A DNA stretch of 41,711 nucleotides from Desulfobacteraceae bacterium (GCA_013791935.1 VMSV01000219.1:1-41711); one strand, 5' to 3'; numbered from the stretch's first letter, positions 1 through 9,872 are shown. Numbers and translations are program-made. The notes: generated by a model from the letters alone, not told the origin.

Positions 1-2826
1 GAATATGAAAAAGGAATCAGCGCGGCGGTGGTGGATGTGAGTTCCGCATTGGACCGGATTCGGGCGTCGTTGCCCGCAGATATGCTGCCCCCAAGGATTT
101 TCAAAATTATCGACGCCACAGCGCCCGTGGCCACCCTGGCGATCCGGCCAAACAACGATGCTGTACCGGATATGATAAAAGTCCGCCAGATTTGTGACAA
201 TGATCTTCGGAATTTTCTTCTGCGCTTGCCGGATGTGGCCCGGGTGGAGGTCTTCGGCGGGCATAAGCCCGAGGTCCGGATTGCGTTGAATCAGGACTTG
301 ATCCGGGCCCACAATTTAGACATCGGCGAAATCGCGGCCGCCATCGCCGTTCAAAACCGCAATATCCCGGGCGGCACCATCATTCGGGACCAGGAGCAAT
401 TTCTGATCACCATCCACCAGGAGAAGCTTGAATTTGAAAACCTGTTGGATATCGTCCTCAAAAAAGAAGGTTCCGGCGTGGTCCACTTAAGGGATATCGC
501 AAACATTTCAGCAGATTCCGAGGATCGGTTCTCCTTTTTTCACGGCAATGGAAAACCGGCCATTGCCGTGAATATCCTCCGACCGGAAACCGGCCATGTC
601 ACCACCACCCTGAACACACTTAAAAAAGCACTGCCGGAATTGAAAAAAGAATTTTCCAACCTGGAGATTGAAATCGTCGATACTTCCGGCGACATTATCG
701 AGACCTCCATTTCAAACATGGTTTCCGCGTTAAGAGACGCGATCCTTCTCACCGTGGGAGTGATCTTCATCCTTCTGGCCAGGACCCGGGCCACGTTATT
801 GACCGCCATTTCCATTCCCTTTACCTTTCTGCTCACCTTTGCCGGAATGGACCTTTTGGGCCTGGAGTTAAACATCGTCACCCTGACCGGTATCATCCTG
901 GCTGTGGGCCTGCTGGTGGATGATTCCATTGTTGTGATCGAAAACATCGACCGTCATATGCGCATGCCCGGCAATACGCCCAAGGAAGCGGCAATTGTGG
1001 GAACGCAAGAAATCTACCTGGCTGATTTTTCAGGAACCCTCACCACCCTGGTCGTACTATTACCGGTCATGTTTGTGGGGGGGTATGCCCAGAAGATTCT
1101 CCGTCCTTTATCCATGACCCTTTCTTTGGCCTTGTCTTTTTCTTACGTGGTTTCCGTCACCGTGATTCCCCTGCTGGCACCCTATCTTCAAGGCAGCTTT
1201 GGTTGGGAAGAAAAGTTGAGCCATGGGCTGACACGCTTTTCCGAGTTTCTGCTGGAACCGGTCCGGAAGCTGTTTTCCAGGCTTTTTGTACTGGCGGAAC
1301 ACCGAAGACTTCTATTTATTGTCGCCGGTGTTGTACTGCTTGTCATCAGCATGCGTCAAATGCCCCTTGTGGGCCGGGATCTCATGCCGCCCATGGATAC
1401 GGGCATTGTCAAAATAAGTTTTGAAACCGGGGCCGGATCACCCGTTTCATCCACGGAAGAAATCGCCCGGACCATGGAAACCATGATCCGGCAGATTCCG
1501 GGCTTTGTGAGGATGTCCACCCTGGTGGGGTCTGAAAGCGGCGTGATCAGTTTCGGCGCTGAAAGAACCCCCCAGGAAGGAACCATCACCGTTCATTTTG
1601 TGGACCGGTTCAAACGCAAATCCACCATCTGGGAGATCGAAGCAGCGCTTCGGCTAAAATTCGAGGCCATTCCCGGAATGAAATCCGTTGAAGTATATGA
1701 CTACGGAGCCACTCCCCTTTCTTCCATCAGCGCTCCCATTGATGTCCGGATTACCGGACCGGACCCGGAGATTTTGAACCGGTTGGCTGAAGAGGTTCTG
1801 AATCGTCTGTCCAAAGTCAAGGGATTGACCGACATCAGCCGATCCTGGGAAATGAACAAAAAGGAGATGGTTCTGATTTTAAACCCGGAACAACTCGCCC
1901 GATATGGCATTGATCCGGTGCGTGTGGGCCAGGTCCTCAATACCTCAACCCAGGGGGTCCGGGCCACCATGATGCGCGTTTCCGGTCAGCTGGGGTATGC
2001 TGTCACCCTTAAATATTCCGGATCAGGCCTGAAAAACCGGGGGGATCTGGAGATGTTGACCGTGGCAAGTCCAAAAGGCCCGGTGCCGCTCAAGGAACTG
2101 GGCCATTTTGAGCAGCGTTTGAAACAGACTCGACTCATTCGGGAAGATCTCAATTCCGTGGTGAATATCCACGGTTTTCGATCCACAACAGCGATTTCCC
2201 ATATTCAGGACCAAGTGGACAGCACCCTTGCAGAAATGGTCCTTCCCTCGGGCTATGAGATTCGCCAGAAAGGGGAGATTATGAATATGAACGAGAGTTT
2301 TTCAAACCTGGGCAAAGCCATGGTCATCGCCATTATCCTGGTCTATTTTACCATGGTGCCGGTTTTTAGATCTTTTGTTCATCCCCTGACCGTGATGATC
2401 GCAATTCCCCTGGCCTTCATCGGAATATCCTGGGCCATGCTGCTGGCCGGCCGTCATTTCTGCATGCCCGCATCCATGGGCATGATTCTCTTGTCCGGAA
2501 TTGTGGTCAACAACTCCATTTTGCTCATGGATTTTATTCAGCAGGCAAGGGCTCAGGGAAAAACCCGCAATGAGGCGGTTCTGGGGGCCATTCGGACGCG
2601 CGCCCGGCCCATCATCATGACTGCGGCCAGCACGATTGTCGGCATGCTTCCCATTGCCATGGAAATGGCCGTGGGCCTGGAACGGCTCTCGCCCCTGGCG
2701 GTGGTGGCCATTGGCGGCCTTTTGGTGTCCACCTTTTTGACCCTGCTCTATATTCCCATCTTTTATACGTTGGCGGATGATATGCTTGGCTTTTTTTCAA
2801 AGGTTACGGTTACTGAAAGGGTATGA
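1..2826 (+). CDS. RND-family efflux transporter, inner-membrane subunit (5' end outside window)
   Basis: The reading frame is open from base 1, so the gene begins upstream; a GTG at 28 is internal, not the start. The 941 visible residues have the AcrB/HAE-type RND layout: porter domain, a transmembrane block with the proton-relay motif GLLVDDSIVVIEN (Asp307-Asp308 of the visible piece, matching AcrB Asp407-Asp408), a second porter domain, then a second transmembrane block with GMILLSGIVVNNSILLMDF. Comparison with AcrB suggests about 100 N-terminal residues, including TM1, are missing. Such pumps use the proton gradient to export drugs, metals or lipids through a periplasmic adaptor and an outer-membrane channel; those partners are presumably upstream. 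The substrate cannot be told from the sequence. The protein ends normally at 2826. Confidence 0.93.
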   Translation, partial: EYEKGISAAVVDVSSALDRIRASLPADMLPPRIFKIIDATAPVATLAIRPNNDAVPDMIKVRQICDNDLRNFLLRLPDVARVEVFGGHKPEVRIALNQDLIRAHNLDIGEIAAAIAVQNRNIPGGTIIRDQEQFLITIHQEKLEFENLLDIVLKKEGSGVVHLRDIANISADSEDRFSFFHGNGKPAIAVNILRPETGHVTTTLNTLKKALPELKKEFSNLEIEIVDTSGDIIETSISNMVSALRDAILLTVGVIFILLARTRATLLTAISIPFTFLLTFAGMDLLGLELNIVTLTGIILAVGLLVDDSIVVIENIDRHMRMPGNTPKEAAIVGTQEIYLADFSGTLTTLVVLLPVMFVGGYAQKILRPLSMTLSLALSFSYVVSVTVIPLLAPYLQGSFGWEEKLSHGLTRFSEFLLEPVRKLFSRLFVLAEHRRLLFIVAGVVLLVISMRQMPLVGRDLMPPMDTGIVKISFETGAGSPVSSTEEIARTMETMIRQIPGFVRMSTLVGSESGVISFGAERTPQEGTITVHFVDRFKRKSTIWEIEAALRLKFEAIPGMKSVEVYDYGATPLSSISAPIDVRITGPDPEILNRLAEEVLNRLSKVKGLTDISRSWEMNKKEMVLILNPEQLARYGIDPVRVGQVLNTSTQGVRATMMRVSGQLGYAVTLKYSGSGLKNRGDLEMLTVASPKGPVPLKELGHFEQRLKQTRLIREDLNSVVNIHGFRSTTAISHIQDQVDSTLAEMVLPSGYEIRQKGEIMNMNESFSNLGKAMVIAIILVYFTMVPVFRSFVHPLTVMIAIPLAFIGISWAMLLAGRHFCMPASMGMILLSGIVVNNSILLMDFIQQARAQGKTRNEAVLGAIRTRARPIIMTAASTIVGMLPIAMEMAVGLERLSPLAVVAIGGLLVSTFLTLLYIPIFYTLADDMLGFFSKVTVTERV

Positions 2827-2920
2827 CCTTGGCAATGGAGGCTGATAACGTCGATACCGTTTAGGAATCCCGGCGGCGACAGGCAAAACGTCATTGATCA
2901 ACCCGATTCCACCGGAGCCC

Positions 2921-4360
2921 TCACCCCCGGTCTCCTGCCACTCTTTTCAATTCTTCCACGATTCTTGCCATGTTTTGGGCATGGACGTTGATTTGCTCGG
3001 CAACAGAAGCGGATTCCCGGGCGCTGATGGCATTCTCTTGAGCCGTACGGCTGATTTCTCCCAGGGCCGTGTTGATCTGCTCAATTCCCAGTGCCTGTTT
3101 TTGAGCCACGTCAAGCGCCGTTACGGTGAAACCTGTAATCGGAGTACTTCCCTCGCCATAGGCGATGAAACTCCCGAGACTTGCTTTCACCAGGTCATCT
3201 CCTTTGGTGATGAGCTTATAGGTCTCTTCGATCAGAACCGTGGTATTTCTTGCCGCTTCGGTGGAACGCATGCCCAGATTCCGGACCTCCTCGGCCACCA
3301 CGGAAAATCCTATTCCGACCTCACTGGTCCGTGCCGCTTCCACCGAGGCACTCAAGGCCAACATATTGCTTTGAAAGGCGATTTCCCCGATGGTTTTCAC
3401 GATTTTAGAAGTTTCTTCACTGGACAGCTTGATCTCTTTCGTCGATTTCTTGGCTTTTCTGAATAATTCAAAAGCCGCGAAACCCACCACGGCACTTTCG
3501 TCTGAAGCTTGCTTCAGCCTTTGGACATCCTCAGAATTTCTCTGGACAATGGTAGCGAGTTCTTCGGTGATGGAAGAGGCTTTTTCCACGGCCCCCGCCT
3601 GGCTCGAAGTCCCGTTTGCCAGTTGATGGCTGGCGGAAGCGATCTCATCCGCAGAGGCCATAAATTGAGAATAAGTCCTGGAGAGATTATAGATGGTTCG
3701 CCGAACCGGACGGGTGAACGATCGGGAGAATAATAAACCGAAAATCAGGGCCATCATCACCCCCATGGCCGTCCCGATCAAAACCACTCTTTTCTGTTGA
3801 ATCGCCATGGCCTGGCCTGTTTTTTTCGCTTCCTCTCCAAACTTCAGGTTGAGGGTCGACAATTCGAGCAAAAGACTTTCAGCCTGGCTGAAGGCATCTT
3901 TTTCCTTACCTGCGGCCAGGGCCAGGGCTTCGGTTCGCATGCCCTCTTTCAAGAATTGAACAAACTCATGATTGGTTTTTCTCCAGGCCTCCCAGGCCGG
4001 TTTCAGGTTGTTCCAAAGGTCTTCTTCTTCCCGGGTTTTTGGCAGGGCCTCGTAACATTTCCAACCTTTATCGGCCTGGTTCCAGGCTTCTTCAAGCACC
4101 TTGAAAAGACCGCCTTTTGCAGACTCGTCGCCGAAAGATTCGGGGATCAGAAAAGAATATTTCACTCTTTGGATGTTCTTCTGACATTCGATCAAGGTCC
4201 CAAGGCTTTGAACCGCCGGGAAATGAACCTCTGACACTTCTCTCAGTTGGTCCCCCATCCGGGAGATGCCCAAGGACCCAAGAATGCCGCCGAGGGAGAC
4301 GATCAACCCCATGACCAAGAATCCACCGATCAATTTGACGCTCAAATTCAGTTTCCTCAT
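2921..4360 (-). CDS. Methyl-accepting chemotaxis protein with a divergent signalling tip
   Basis: This 479-residue chemoreceptor has TM1 at about residues 8-31, a periplasmic four-helix-bundle type region, TM2 at about 190-212, a short HAMP-like linker (FSRSFTRPV) and a cytoplasmic helical bundle. The conserved hairpin is recognisable but altered: IAFQSNMLALSASVEAARTSE, where the paralogue at 4379-5923 has the canonical [21 protein letters not shown]. The tip binds CheA and CheW, so the substitutions may weaken or retune kinase coupling (inference). It starts at ATG 4360 behind a strong AAGGAGGAG ribosome binding site, 18 bp after the stop of the paralogue, so the two are one operon. No other che or flagellar gene lies nearby. 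Confidence 0.92.
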   Translation of the reverse strand: MRKLNLSVKLIGGFLVMGLIVSLGGILGSLGISRMGDQLREVSEVHFPAVQSLGTLIECQKNIQRVKYSFLIPESFGDESAKGGLFKVLEEAWNQADKGWKCYEALPKTREEEDLWNNLKPAWEAWRKTNHEFVQFLKEGMRTEALALAAGKEKDAFSQAESLLLELSTLNLKFGEEAKKTGQAMAIQQKRVVLIGTAMGVMMALIFGLLFSRSFTRPVRRTIYNLSRTYSQFMASADEIASASHQLANGTSSQAGAVEKASSITEELATIVQRNSEDVQRLKQASDESAVVGFAAFELFRKAKKSTKEIKLSSEETSKIVKTIGEIAFQSNMLALSASVEAARTSEVGIGFSVVAEEVRNLGMRSTEAARNTTVLIEETYKLITKGDDLVKASLGSFIAYGEGSTPITGFTVTALDVAQKQALGIEQINTALGEISRTAQENAISARESASVAEQINVHAQNMARIVEELKRVAGDRG

Positions 4361-4378
4361 TTCTCTCTCCTCCTTGGT

Positions 4379-5923
4379 CTAAACGGGAATGGGCGAATAA
4401 TGTCCGGTTTTCTTTCCTGGCAGCAATGGCAACGGTTTCATTCGTGATTTTGTTTGAAGTTCAAATGCCGGTGATTCAAGGGCCCCTTTTTTATCGATGA
4501 TCTCCGCCAACTCCCGAATATATCGCTTCATGGCTGTGGATTGGGAGTTCATCTCTTCCGCGGCGGCGGCTGTTTCCTCGGCACAGGCGGCATTCTCCTG
4601 GTCCACACGGTTGACCTCTCTCATGGACAGGTTGATCTGTTCGAATTTCCGGTCCTGGTCTCGTGAGGCATTCGATGCCCGATGGATGAGGGTTGCATAT
4701 TCGCCGGCAAAATTGCCGTATTTTTCGAATTCGGTGCTGCTGGTCTCCACGAGCCCTCCTCCCTTGGCAATCGCCTGAACCGTTTTTTCAATCAAAGCAC
4801 TGGTATTGCTTGCGGCCTCGGCGGATCGTATGGCCAAGTTGCGGACCTCGTCAGCTACCACAGCAAACGCGGCTCCGGTCTCACCGGCCCGGGCTGCTTC
4901 CACCGAAGCATTCAGGGCCAAAAGGTTGGTTTGAAAGGCGATCTCTTCGATGGCTTTCACGGTCCGGGAGGTTTCCGCGCTCGATCTTTTGAGCTCTTTC
5001 ATCTCCAGGGTGGCTTCCTTGATGGTTATAGAGGTATTCTTCCGGATGATTTCAACATCTTCGGTTATTTTTTTGAGTTTTTGAAGGAACGCGTCGTGTT
5101 CACGGTTGACGGAGGTCAGCTCTTCGATTACGGAAGAAGTTTCTTGAACCGCCCCGGCTTGTTGGGATGTTCCTTGAGCCAGTTGCTGGCTTGAGGAAGA
5201 AATTTGTCCGGACGCAGAGGCAAATTCATCAGAAATCTCACTCAAATTCACGGTAATACGGTGAACCGACTTCGTGATGGATCGGGAGATGAAAATCCCT
5301 AATGCGAGGGCGATGACAAGGCCGCTGACCGTTCCGGCAGAAGCCATGCGGTTTTGCCAAAGCTCCAGGGCGAACCCTTCCTCCCTGGCTTCCTCACCGA
5401 GTTTGAGAGTGAGATTCCATAAATCCAGCAGGAACCTTTCCACTTGGCTGAAGGCATCCATTCCGGGTCCGGTGGAGAGGGCCCGGGCCTCGTCTCGCTT
5501 CCCTTCTTTCAAAAACTGAACCACCTTATGATAACTTGATTTCCAGGCCTCCCAGGAGGGTTTCAAATCACTCCAAAGGATTTCTTCTTCCGGGGTGCGG
5601 GCCAGGGCCTCGTAGCTTTTCCAACCCTTGTCGGCCCGGCTCCAGGCTTCTTCAAGATTTTTGAACAAACGCGCCTTTGCGCCCTCATTGCTTAACAGTT
5701 CCGGGACCAAAAGGGACTGCACGGTTGCTGAAATATCCTGCTGGGCTTCCCGCATCACGCCAATGCCATGGATTGCCGGCAAGCGAACCTCTGAGAATCT
5801 CTTCAGGGTTTCATTTATCCGGGAAATGCCTTGGGAGCCCACAATACCCCCGATAAAAAGCATTGCCCCCATTACCAAGAATCCACAGATCAATTTGGTG
5901 GTCAGTTTTATTTCTCGTTTCAT
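4379..5923 (-). CDS. Methyl-accepting chemotaxis protein
   Basis: This 514-residue transmembrane chemoreceptor is the first gene of a two-gene receptor operon. It has TM1 at about residues 10-31, a helical sensor region, TM2 at about 190-212, a short HAMP-like segment (ISRSITKSV) and a full signalling hairpin with the canonical sequence [21 protein letters not shown] followed by [18 protein letters not shown]. Residues before and after the hairpin carry Gln/Glu-rich, Ala/Ser-rich stretches that suit methylation helices. It is clearly paralogous to the gene at 2921-4360 along its whole length, which suggests tandem duplication. A C-terminal tail of about 35 residues extends past the bundle; it lacks an obvious NWETF-type CheR tether. 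Expression probably depends on the sigma-28-like promoter at 6069-6096. Confidence 0.95.
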   Translation of the reverse strand: MKREIKLTTKLICGFLVMGAMLFIGGIVGSQGISRINETLKRFSEVRLPAIHGIGVMREAQQDISATVQSLLVPELLSNEGAKARLFKNLEEAWSRADKGWKSYEALARTPEEEILWSDLKPSWEAWKSSYHKVVQFLKEGKRDEARALSTGPGMDAFSQVERFLLDLWNLTLKLGEEAREEGFALELWQNRMASAGTVSGLVIALALGIFISRSITKSVHRITVNLSEISDEFASASGQISSSSQQLAQGTSQQAGAVQETSSVIEELTSVNREHDAFLQKLKKITEDVEIIRKNTSITIKEATLEMKELKRSSAETSRTVKAIEEIAFQTNLLALNASVEAARAGETGAAFAVVADEVRNLAIRSAEAASNTSALIEKTVQAIAKGGGLVETSSTEFEKYGNFAGEYATLIHRASNASRDQDRKFEQINLSMREVNRVDQENAACAEETAAAAEEMNSQSTAMKRYIRELAEIIDKKGALESPAFELQTKSRMKPLPLLPGKKTGHYSPIPV

Positions 5924-6068
5924 AAAATCATTCCCGTTCGTTTGGATATTTTATTTTTCTATGATAACCGGGACTTTTCAGGATGATCAAGAATGGTGCC
6001 GGATATCCGGTGCAATAGACGATAGCGGACAGCATAAAATCTCACCGGGAGTTTGCTTCTTTTCTGAT

Positions 6069-6096
6069 TTATCGGCAATTAACGGTAAAAGCTTTA
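6069..6096 (-). promoter_or_regulatory. Sigma-28 (FliA)-like promoter for the chemoreceptor operon
   Basis: On the minus strand a TAAA element (6093-6096) is followed after 16 bases by GCCGATAA (6069-6076), an exact match to the FliA -10 element. The consensus is TAAA-N15-GCCGATAA, so the spacing is one base long. It lies about 145 bp upstream of the first receptor gene and points toward it. FliA control of chemoreceptors is well known in enterobacteria; use here is inferred. Confidence 0.6.
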
Positions 6097-6388
6097 GCCG
6101 ACATGAATTGCGAGTATCGGGTAAAAATTAGGCCCAGCGAGTCGGAGCTTTGATTTTTTGTGAATTGAAAAAGTGGTTTGCACTCCTGCGTGTATATAAC
6201 CACGGTGTTGTAACGTAGCAGATGACAGGAGATCTTCTGTATAAACATCCGGAAGCAAAGGCATCCCTGTGACTCTGGAGTTGGTAAGTGCCCATGAAAC
6301 CTGTATTTTTTTTGCCTTTTGATCCATGGTTTATATTCGACCCATAAGGGCTCTGCCTTATTATCAGAATCGGATCTTTGTTGCGAAA
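6097..6388. other. Non-coding stretch, no gene supported
   Basis: Together with 5924-6068 this forms a gap of about 540 bp between the chemoreceptor operon and the esterase. The only open frame of note is 77 codons on the minus strand (6094-6327); its product has no recognisable motif, signal peptide or strong ribosome binding site. Apart from the sigma-28-like promoter and the palindrome listed separately, I see nothing here. Confidence 0.5.
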
Positions 6389-6410
6389 TTGATTATAATA
6401 TTATAATCAA
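6389..6410. promoter_or_regulatory. Perfect 22-bp palindrome upstream of the esterase gene
   Basis: The half-site TTGATTATAAT is followed directly by its exact reverse complement. The palindrome contains TATAAT on both strands, so it could overlap a -10 element. It lies 114 bp before the preferred start of the esterase gene. It has no T-run, so it is more likely an operator than a terminator. No regulator gene is adjacent. Confidence 0.4.
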
Positions 6411-6523
6411 ATAAACAATAAGATGCTGCGCCTCATCTCCAGATGTTCCAGGTGAATGGGATGAACTGAATGGCTGTTTTGAATGAAAGCAATGCAAATT
6501 TAAACAAGAAGGGGGTTTTGGAT

Positions 6524-8434
6524 ATGACTGCGATCAATAATTACGGGGATCCCACGGGGATTTTTATGAATTGTCCGGTGGCCGGGTTAACTTGCCAGAC
6601 AACGTTTCAAAAACAGGCCATGAGCCTGCAGACCACTATGGATGGGGGTTTTTATTGTGACCCCGGCGAGAAGATCACCTTTTCCGTTGGTTCTTTGGTT
6701 TTAGGGTCTGCTGTCGGCAAAGCCGTGATTACTCCTTTGGATCTTGTTCCGGCAGCAACCGGCGCCGGCGATCGCCGGGTGGCCAATATGCTGGCTCTTC
6801 TCCATACCCTTGATGAAGACGGCAATCTCAACAACGGCATCCAGATGAGCGCTGCCATATCGGACATTGTTTCAGCCCATGCGGACTCTATCCATTTTGA
6901 TCAGGAAACCAAAGCTTTTGCCTCGGATGTCAACCTAAAAACGTTGCTGGAGGCCTTGAACACAGCCAAGGTTTTCAAGGGTGCGGACCCACGACCGCGA
7001 AAGCTTCAAGCCCCCAAATCTGCGGTGGAGCACTTTACGCGCTCTGTGAGCGAGAGGAAAATTGCAACCACGCAAGCCGGGGAGGTTAAGGGCTATGCCG
7101 CAAATGAAACCACTTGGCAATGGCTGGGCGTCCCCTACGCCAAACCGCCGGTGGGTGAATTGCGTTGGAAACCACCTGTGGAGCCTGAACCCTGGCAAGG
7201 GGTGCGGGATGCCATTGCCTGGAGCGACCAAGCTGCCCAGGACCCTAGGCTTGAGAGATTCGGCGAGGGCGGAATGAGCGAGGATTGCCTTTACTTGAAC
7301 GTCACCGCCCCCAAGAACGCAAGAAATCTGCCGGTCATGGTCTGGTTCCACGGCGGCTTTGTAACGATCCTGACCAGCAACACAAAGTCTTTTAACAATC
7401 CGGCCTCGTTGACCACCAAAGATGTGGTGCTGGTGACGGTGAACCAGCGGCTGGGGGCCTTCGGCTATGTGGCTCACCCATTGCTTTCCAAAGAATCGGG
7501 GTATAATGGTTCGGGCAATTACGGCCAGATGGACCTGATCGCTGCCCTTAAATGGGTAAAAAACAATATCGCAAGCTTTGGTGGTGACCCCGGAAATGTT
7601 ACCCTTTTCGGAGAGTCCGGCGGGGGAAGAAAACTTCTTTCATTGATGGCCTCACCTCAAGCCAAAGGTCTTTTTCACAAGGCCATCAGTGAGAGCGGCT
7701 CCCTGATCCCGGACACAAGAAGCCTTGCCGATGCCGAGACCCTTGGCATGAATTTGTCGAAAAAACTCGGCGCTGAAACACTGGAAGAGCTTCGGTCCAA
7801 AAACTGGATGGAAATTGTCGCCGCAACCCCCGCACTGGTCCCCTATATGAATGTGGATGGCTATTATCTGCCCCATACCGAACGAGTCAGCTTCGAGACA
7901 CGAAAGCATAACGATGTCCCCTTCATGATCGTTGTCAATATCCACGATGAGCCCTCTCCCATCGAAACGCTTAAGAAAGTTTTCCCTTGGATGAGTGACC
8001 ACACGGATCAGAATTATTATGCCTGCCTGTTCAGCAAGGTCCCTGCCGGATGGGAGGCCCAAGGGATTACAGCCTATCATTGCGATGAGCTGACCTATGT
8101 TTTCAACCATCCTGAAAGTGTTATCGAGCACTACCTGCTGGGAACGGTGATCGATCCGGCCACGGGAAAGTCCTTGGTCATTGGCGATTTGAATGGCAAT
8201 GGCATTTCGGGATCGGCCGGGGATATTGCGGATATTCTTGCTTCCGCCGGGTGGAGCGACGAGGACGTGGCTGTTGCCCGGATCACCATGACGGTGTGGA
8301 CGAACTTTGCCAAAACCGGCAACCCCGGTACAAGCACATTCACCTGGCCTCCCTATACCCGGGCCAATGACACCTATGTTGATTTGGGTTCAAACTTGAA
8401 GGTGAAAACCGGGTTGTCTAAGGCTTTCCCCTAA
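6524..8434 (+). CDS. Type B carboxylesterase with an extra N-terminal domain
   Basis: This is an alpha/beta-hydrolase of the carboxylesterase/para-nitrobenzyl esterase family, which hydrolyses carboxylic esters. The hydrolase part starts at about residue 200 of the longest frame (GYAANETTWQWLGVPYAKPPVGE) and has the nucleophile elbow FGESGGG, the acid in NIHDEPS and the histidine in AYHCDELTYVF, giving a complete Ser-Glu-His triad. The oxyanion motif, usually HGGGF, reads HGGF, one glycine short. Ahead of it lies a domain of about 150 residues (FYCDPGEKITFSVGSLVLG...TLDEDGNLNNGIQMS), a module I associate with exported bacterial proteins. ATG 6524 is preferred because AAGAAGGGGG lies 8 bases upstream; ATG 6470 is the alternative and directly follows a stop. 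Neither start gives a signal peptide, which is odd for this architecture. Confidence 0.85.
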   Translation: MTAINNYGDPTGIFMNCPVAGLTCQTTFQKQAMSLQTTMDGGFYCDPGEKITFSVGSLVLGSAVGKAVITPLDLVPAATGAGDRRVANMLALLHTLDEDGNLNNGIQMSAAISDIVSAHADSIHFDQETKAFASDVNLKTLLEALNTAKVFKGADPRPRKLQAPKSAVEHFTRSVSERKIATTQAGEVKGYAANETTWQWLGVPYAKPPVGELRWKPPVEPEPWQGVRDAIAWSDQAAQDPRLERFGEGGMSEDCLYLNVTAPKNARNLPVMVWFHGGFVTILTSNTKSFNNPASLTTKDVVLVTVNQRLGAFGYVAHPLLSKESGYNGSGNYGQMDLIAALKWVKNNIASFGGDPGNVTLFGESGGGRKLLSLMASPQAKGLFHKAISESGSLIPDTRSLADAETLGMNLSKKLGAETLEELRSKNWMEIVAATPALVPYMNVDGYYLPHTERVSFETRKHNDVPFMIVVNIHDEPSPIETLKKVFPWMSDHTDQNYYACLFSKVPAGWEAQGITAYHCDELTYVFNHPESVIEHYLLGTVIDPATGKSLVIGDLNGNGISGSAGDIADILASAGWSDEDVAVARITMTVWTNFAKTGNPGTSTFTWPPYTRANDTYVDLGSNLKVKTGLSKAFP

Positions 8435-8534
8435 CCGGTCCCGGAAAGCCTGTTTAAATAAAATTAGATGGTCTCTAAAATCAAAGTGTTGTATATTCCT
8501 GTATTTCCTTTGGTAACCCCCTGAGAGAAGCAAA

Positions 8535-9422
8535 ATGAAAATCAGGCTGTCCAGACCCTTTGTGATTGCGATATTCCTCTTTACCCTGGTCTCTACGGCA
8601 ACAGCCGCTGAATCTTCTGCCCCACCTGCAACCGGGAAGAAGACCGTCCCCCTCTGGGAAGTTCAGCTTTTCGTTGCAGGGTTTCATTTGCCCCACTACC
8701 GGGGATCCAAGGAATACGAAACCTATGTTGTGCCGGTTCCTTACCTTGAATACCGGGGGGACTTTCTAAGAATCAACAAGGACGGCGTGAAGGGAATATT
8801 TTTTCGATCCGAGTATTTTGAAACAGACCTGTCCGCCTATGGCAACCCGCCGGTGGGAGATGGAAGCGATGCCCGGCAGGGGATGGAGGAACTCGACCCC
8901 CTGGTAGAACTGGGACCGGCGCTTAAGTGGTATCCCAAGGGCCGTCTACCCGGAATGCGGTTCTATGGGAAAGCTGCGGTTCGGGGCGTTCTGTCTGTGG
9001 ATTTTCCCGGCAGCTTGAAAACCGATTACCAGGGCATCCATGGGGAAATCAGCCTGGTGTACGCGGACCAGGCCCTGTGGGGCCGTTCGCATTGGCATTC
9101 CAAAGTCACCTTGGGCACGGATTGGACCGACAGGGACTACAACGCCTATTTGTATGATGTGCCGGAACGCCACGTCCTTCCGGATCGCCCGGCTTTCCGA
9201 TCCGGCGGGGGATACGGGGGCGTGTTCCTGTCGGGCCACCTGACAAGAATCCTGACCGACCGTTTCTCTGTTTCCGGTTACGCCCGGTGGGAAAATTGCA
9301 CCGGCACGGCCTTCAAAGACAGCCCCCTGGTGGAAACCGATAACAATTTCAGCCTGGGCGCCATGGTGATCTGGACCCCTTTGCGATCGAAAAAACAGGT
9401 GGATGAGCTGTATAGCGAATGA
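8535..9422 (+). CDS. MipA/OmpV family outer-membrane protein
   Basis: The 295-residue product begins with a Sec signal peptide (basic MKIRLSR, hydrophobic core FVIAIFLFTLVSTATA, cleavage near ATAA). The mature part starts with WEVQLFVAGFHLPHYRGSKEYETYVVPVPYLEYRG, the typical opening of MipA/OmpV proteins, and continues with alternating beta-strand patterns. MipA in E. coli is a scaffolding protein linking MltA and PBP1B; OmpV relatives are outer-membrane proteins with roles in osmoadaptation or adhesion. Which role applies here is unknown. It lies 100 bp downstream of the esterase on the same strand and may be cotranscribed. It converges on the small exported protein at 9441. Confidence 0.88.
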   Translation: MKIRLSRPFVIAIFLFTLVSTATAAESSAPPATGKKTVPLWEVQLFVAGFHLPHYRGSKEYETYVVPVPYLEYRGDFLRINKDGVKGIFFRSEYFETDLSAYGNPPVGDGSDARQGMEELDPLVELGPALKWYPKGRLPGMRFYGKAAVRGVLSVDFPGSLKTDYQGIHGEISLVYADQALWGRSHWHSKVTLGTDWTDRDYNAYLYDVPERHVLPDRPAFRSGGGYGGVFLSGHLTRILTDRFSVSGYARWENCTGTAFKDSPLVETDNNFSLGAMVIWTPLRSKKQVDELYSE

Positions 9423-9440
9423 AGCGGAAGGGCCAATTTA

Positions 9441-9872
9441 TTACGGAGTAAAGCAATTGGGATAGATTGTGGTGGGAGAAAGAGGAAACCTCCCTTGAAG
9501 CCTCGAAAAGTACTCTGGCCCATTTAGACAGTCCGGGTTTTCCTCTTCACCGCAGGGAATCTCGACTACCGTCCAGGTGCCTTCTTGAAGCTGCAGTAGG
9601 GCAGACACATCTTCATACCGATTCGACCCGTCCGTCGACTGAGGTAGCGTCTGTACCCAAGCCCAGCCATCCTGGACTTTCAGATGCCGGACAAAAAAGA
9701 CCACATCCAGTCCGTGGATGCGCTTCACCTCCTGTCGAAGGGCATCCAGAACTGCCTTGCGCAATGGGTTGCCCGGGTGCGGCGTGAGATTCGAATCCGT
9801 GGCTTGAATGTTGGTATAAATACAGAGGGCCGCCAGCGTGGCACCAAGAATTAGTTTTCGATTCTTCTGCAT
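9441..9872 (-). CDS. Small exported protein of unknown function
   Basis: The 143-residue product has an N-terminal hydrophobic segment (LILGATLAALCIYTNIQA) that looks like a signal peptide. The mature part contains NPLRKAVLDALRQEVKR, then VVFFVRHLKVQDGWAWVQTLPQ and a later GTWTVVEIPCG. This resembles a family of small periplasmic bacterial proteins in which a helix is followed by a sheet with paired W and V residues; no function is known to me. Two cysteines in PCGEEENPDC could form a disulfide in the periplasm. It starts at ATG 9872 with only a weak ribosome binding site. It is convergent with the MipA-like gene. Confidence 0.7.
   Translation of the reverse strand: MQKNRKLILGATLAALCIYTNIQATDSNLTPHPGNPLRKAVLDALRQEVKRIHGLDVVFFVRHLKVQDGWAWVQTLPQSTDGSNRYEDVSALLQLQEGTWTVVEIPCGEEENPDCLNGPEYFSRLQGRFPLSPTTIYPNCFTP

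Noticed and set aside
6094..6327. 77-codon minus-strand frame in the gap before the esterase
   Set aside because: No ribosome binding site, no recognisable motif, and it overlaps the FliA-like promoter; kept as non-coding.
9786..9800. GATTCGAATCC resembling a tRNA T-loop
   Set aside because: It lies within a coding gene, and no acceptor or anticodon stem can be formed around it.
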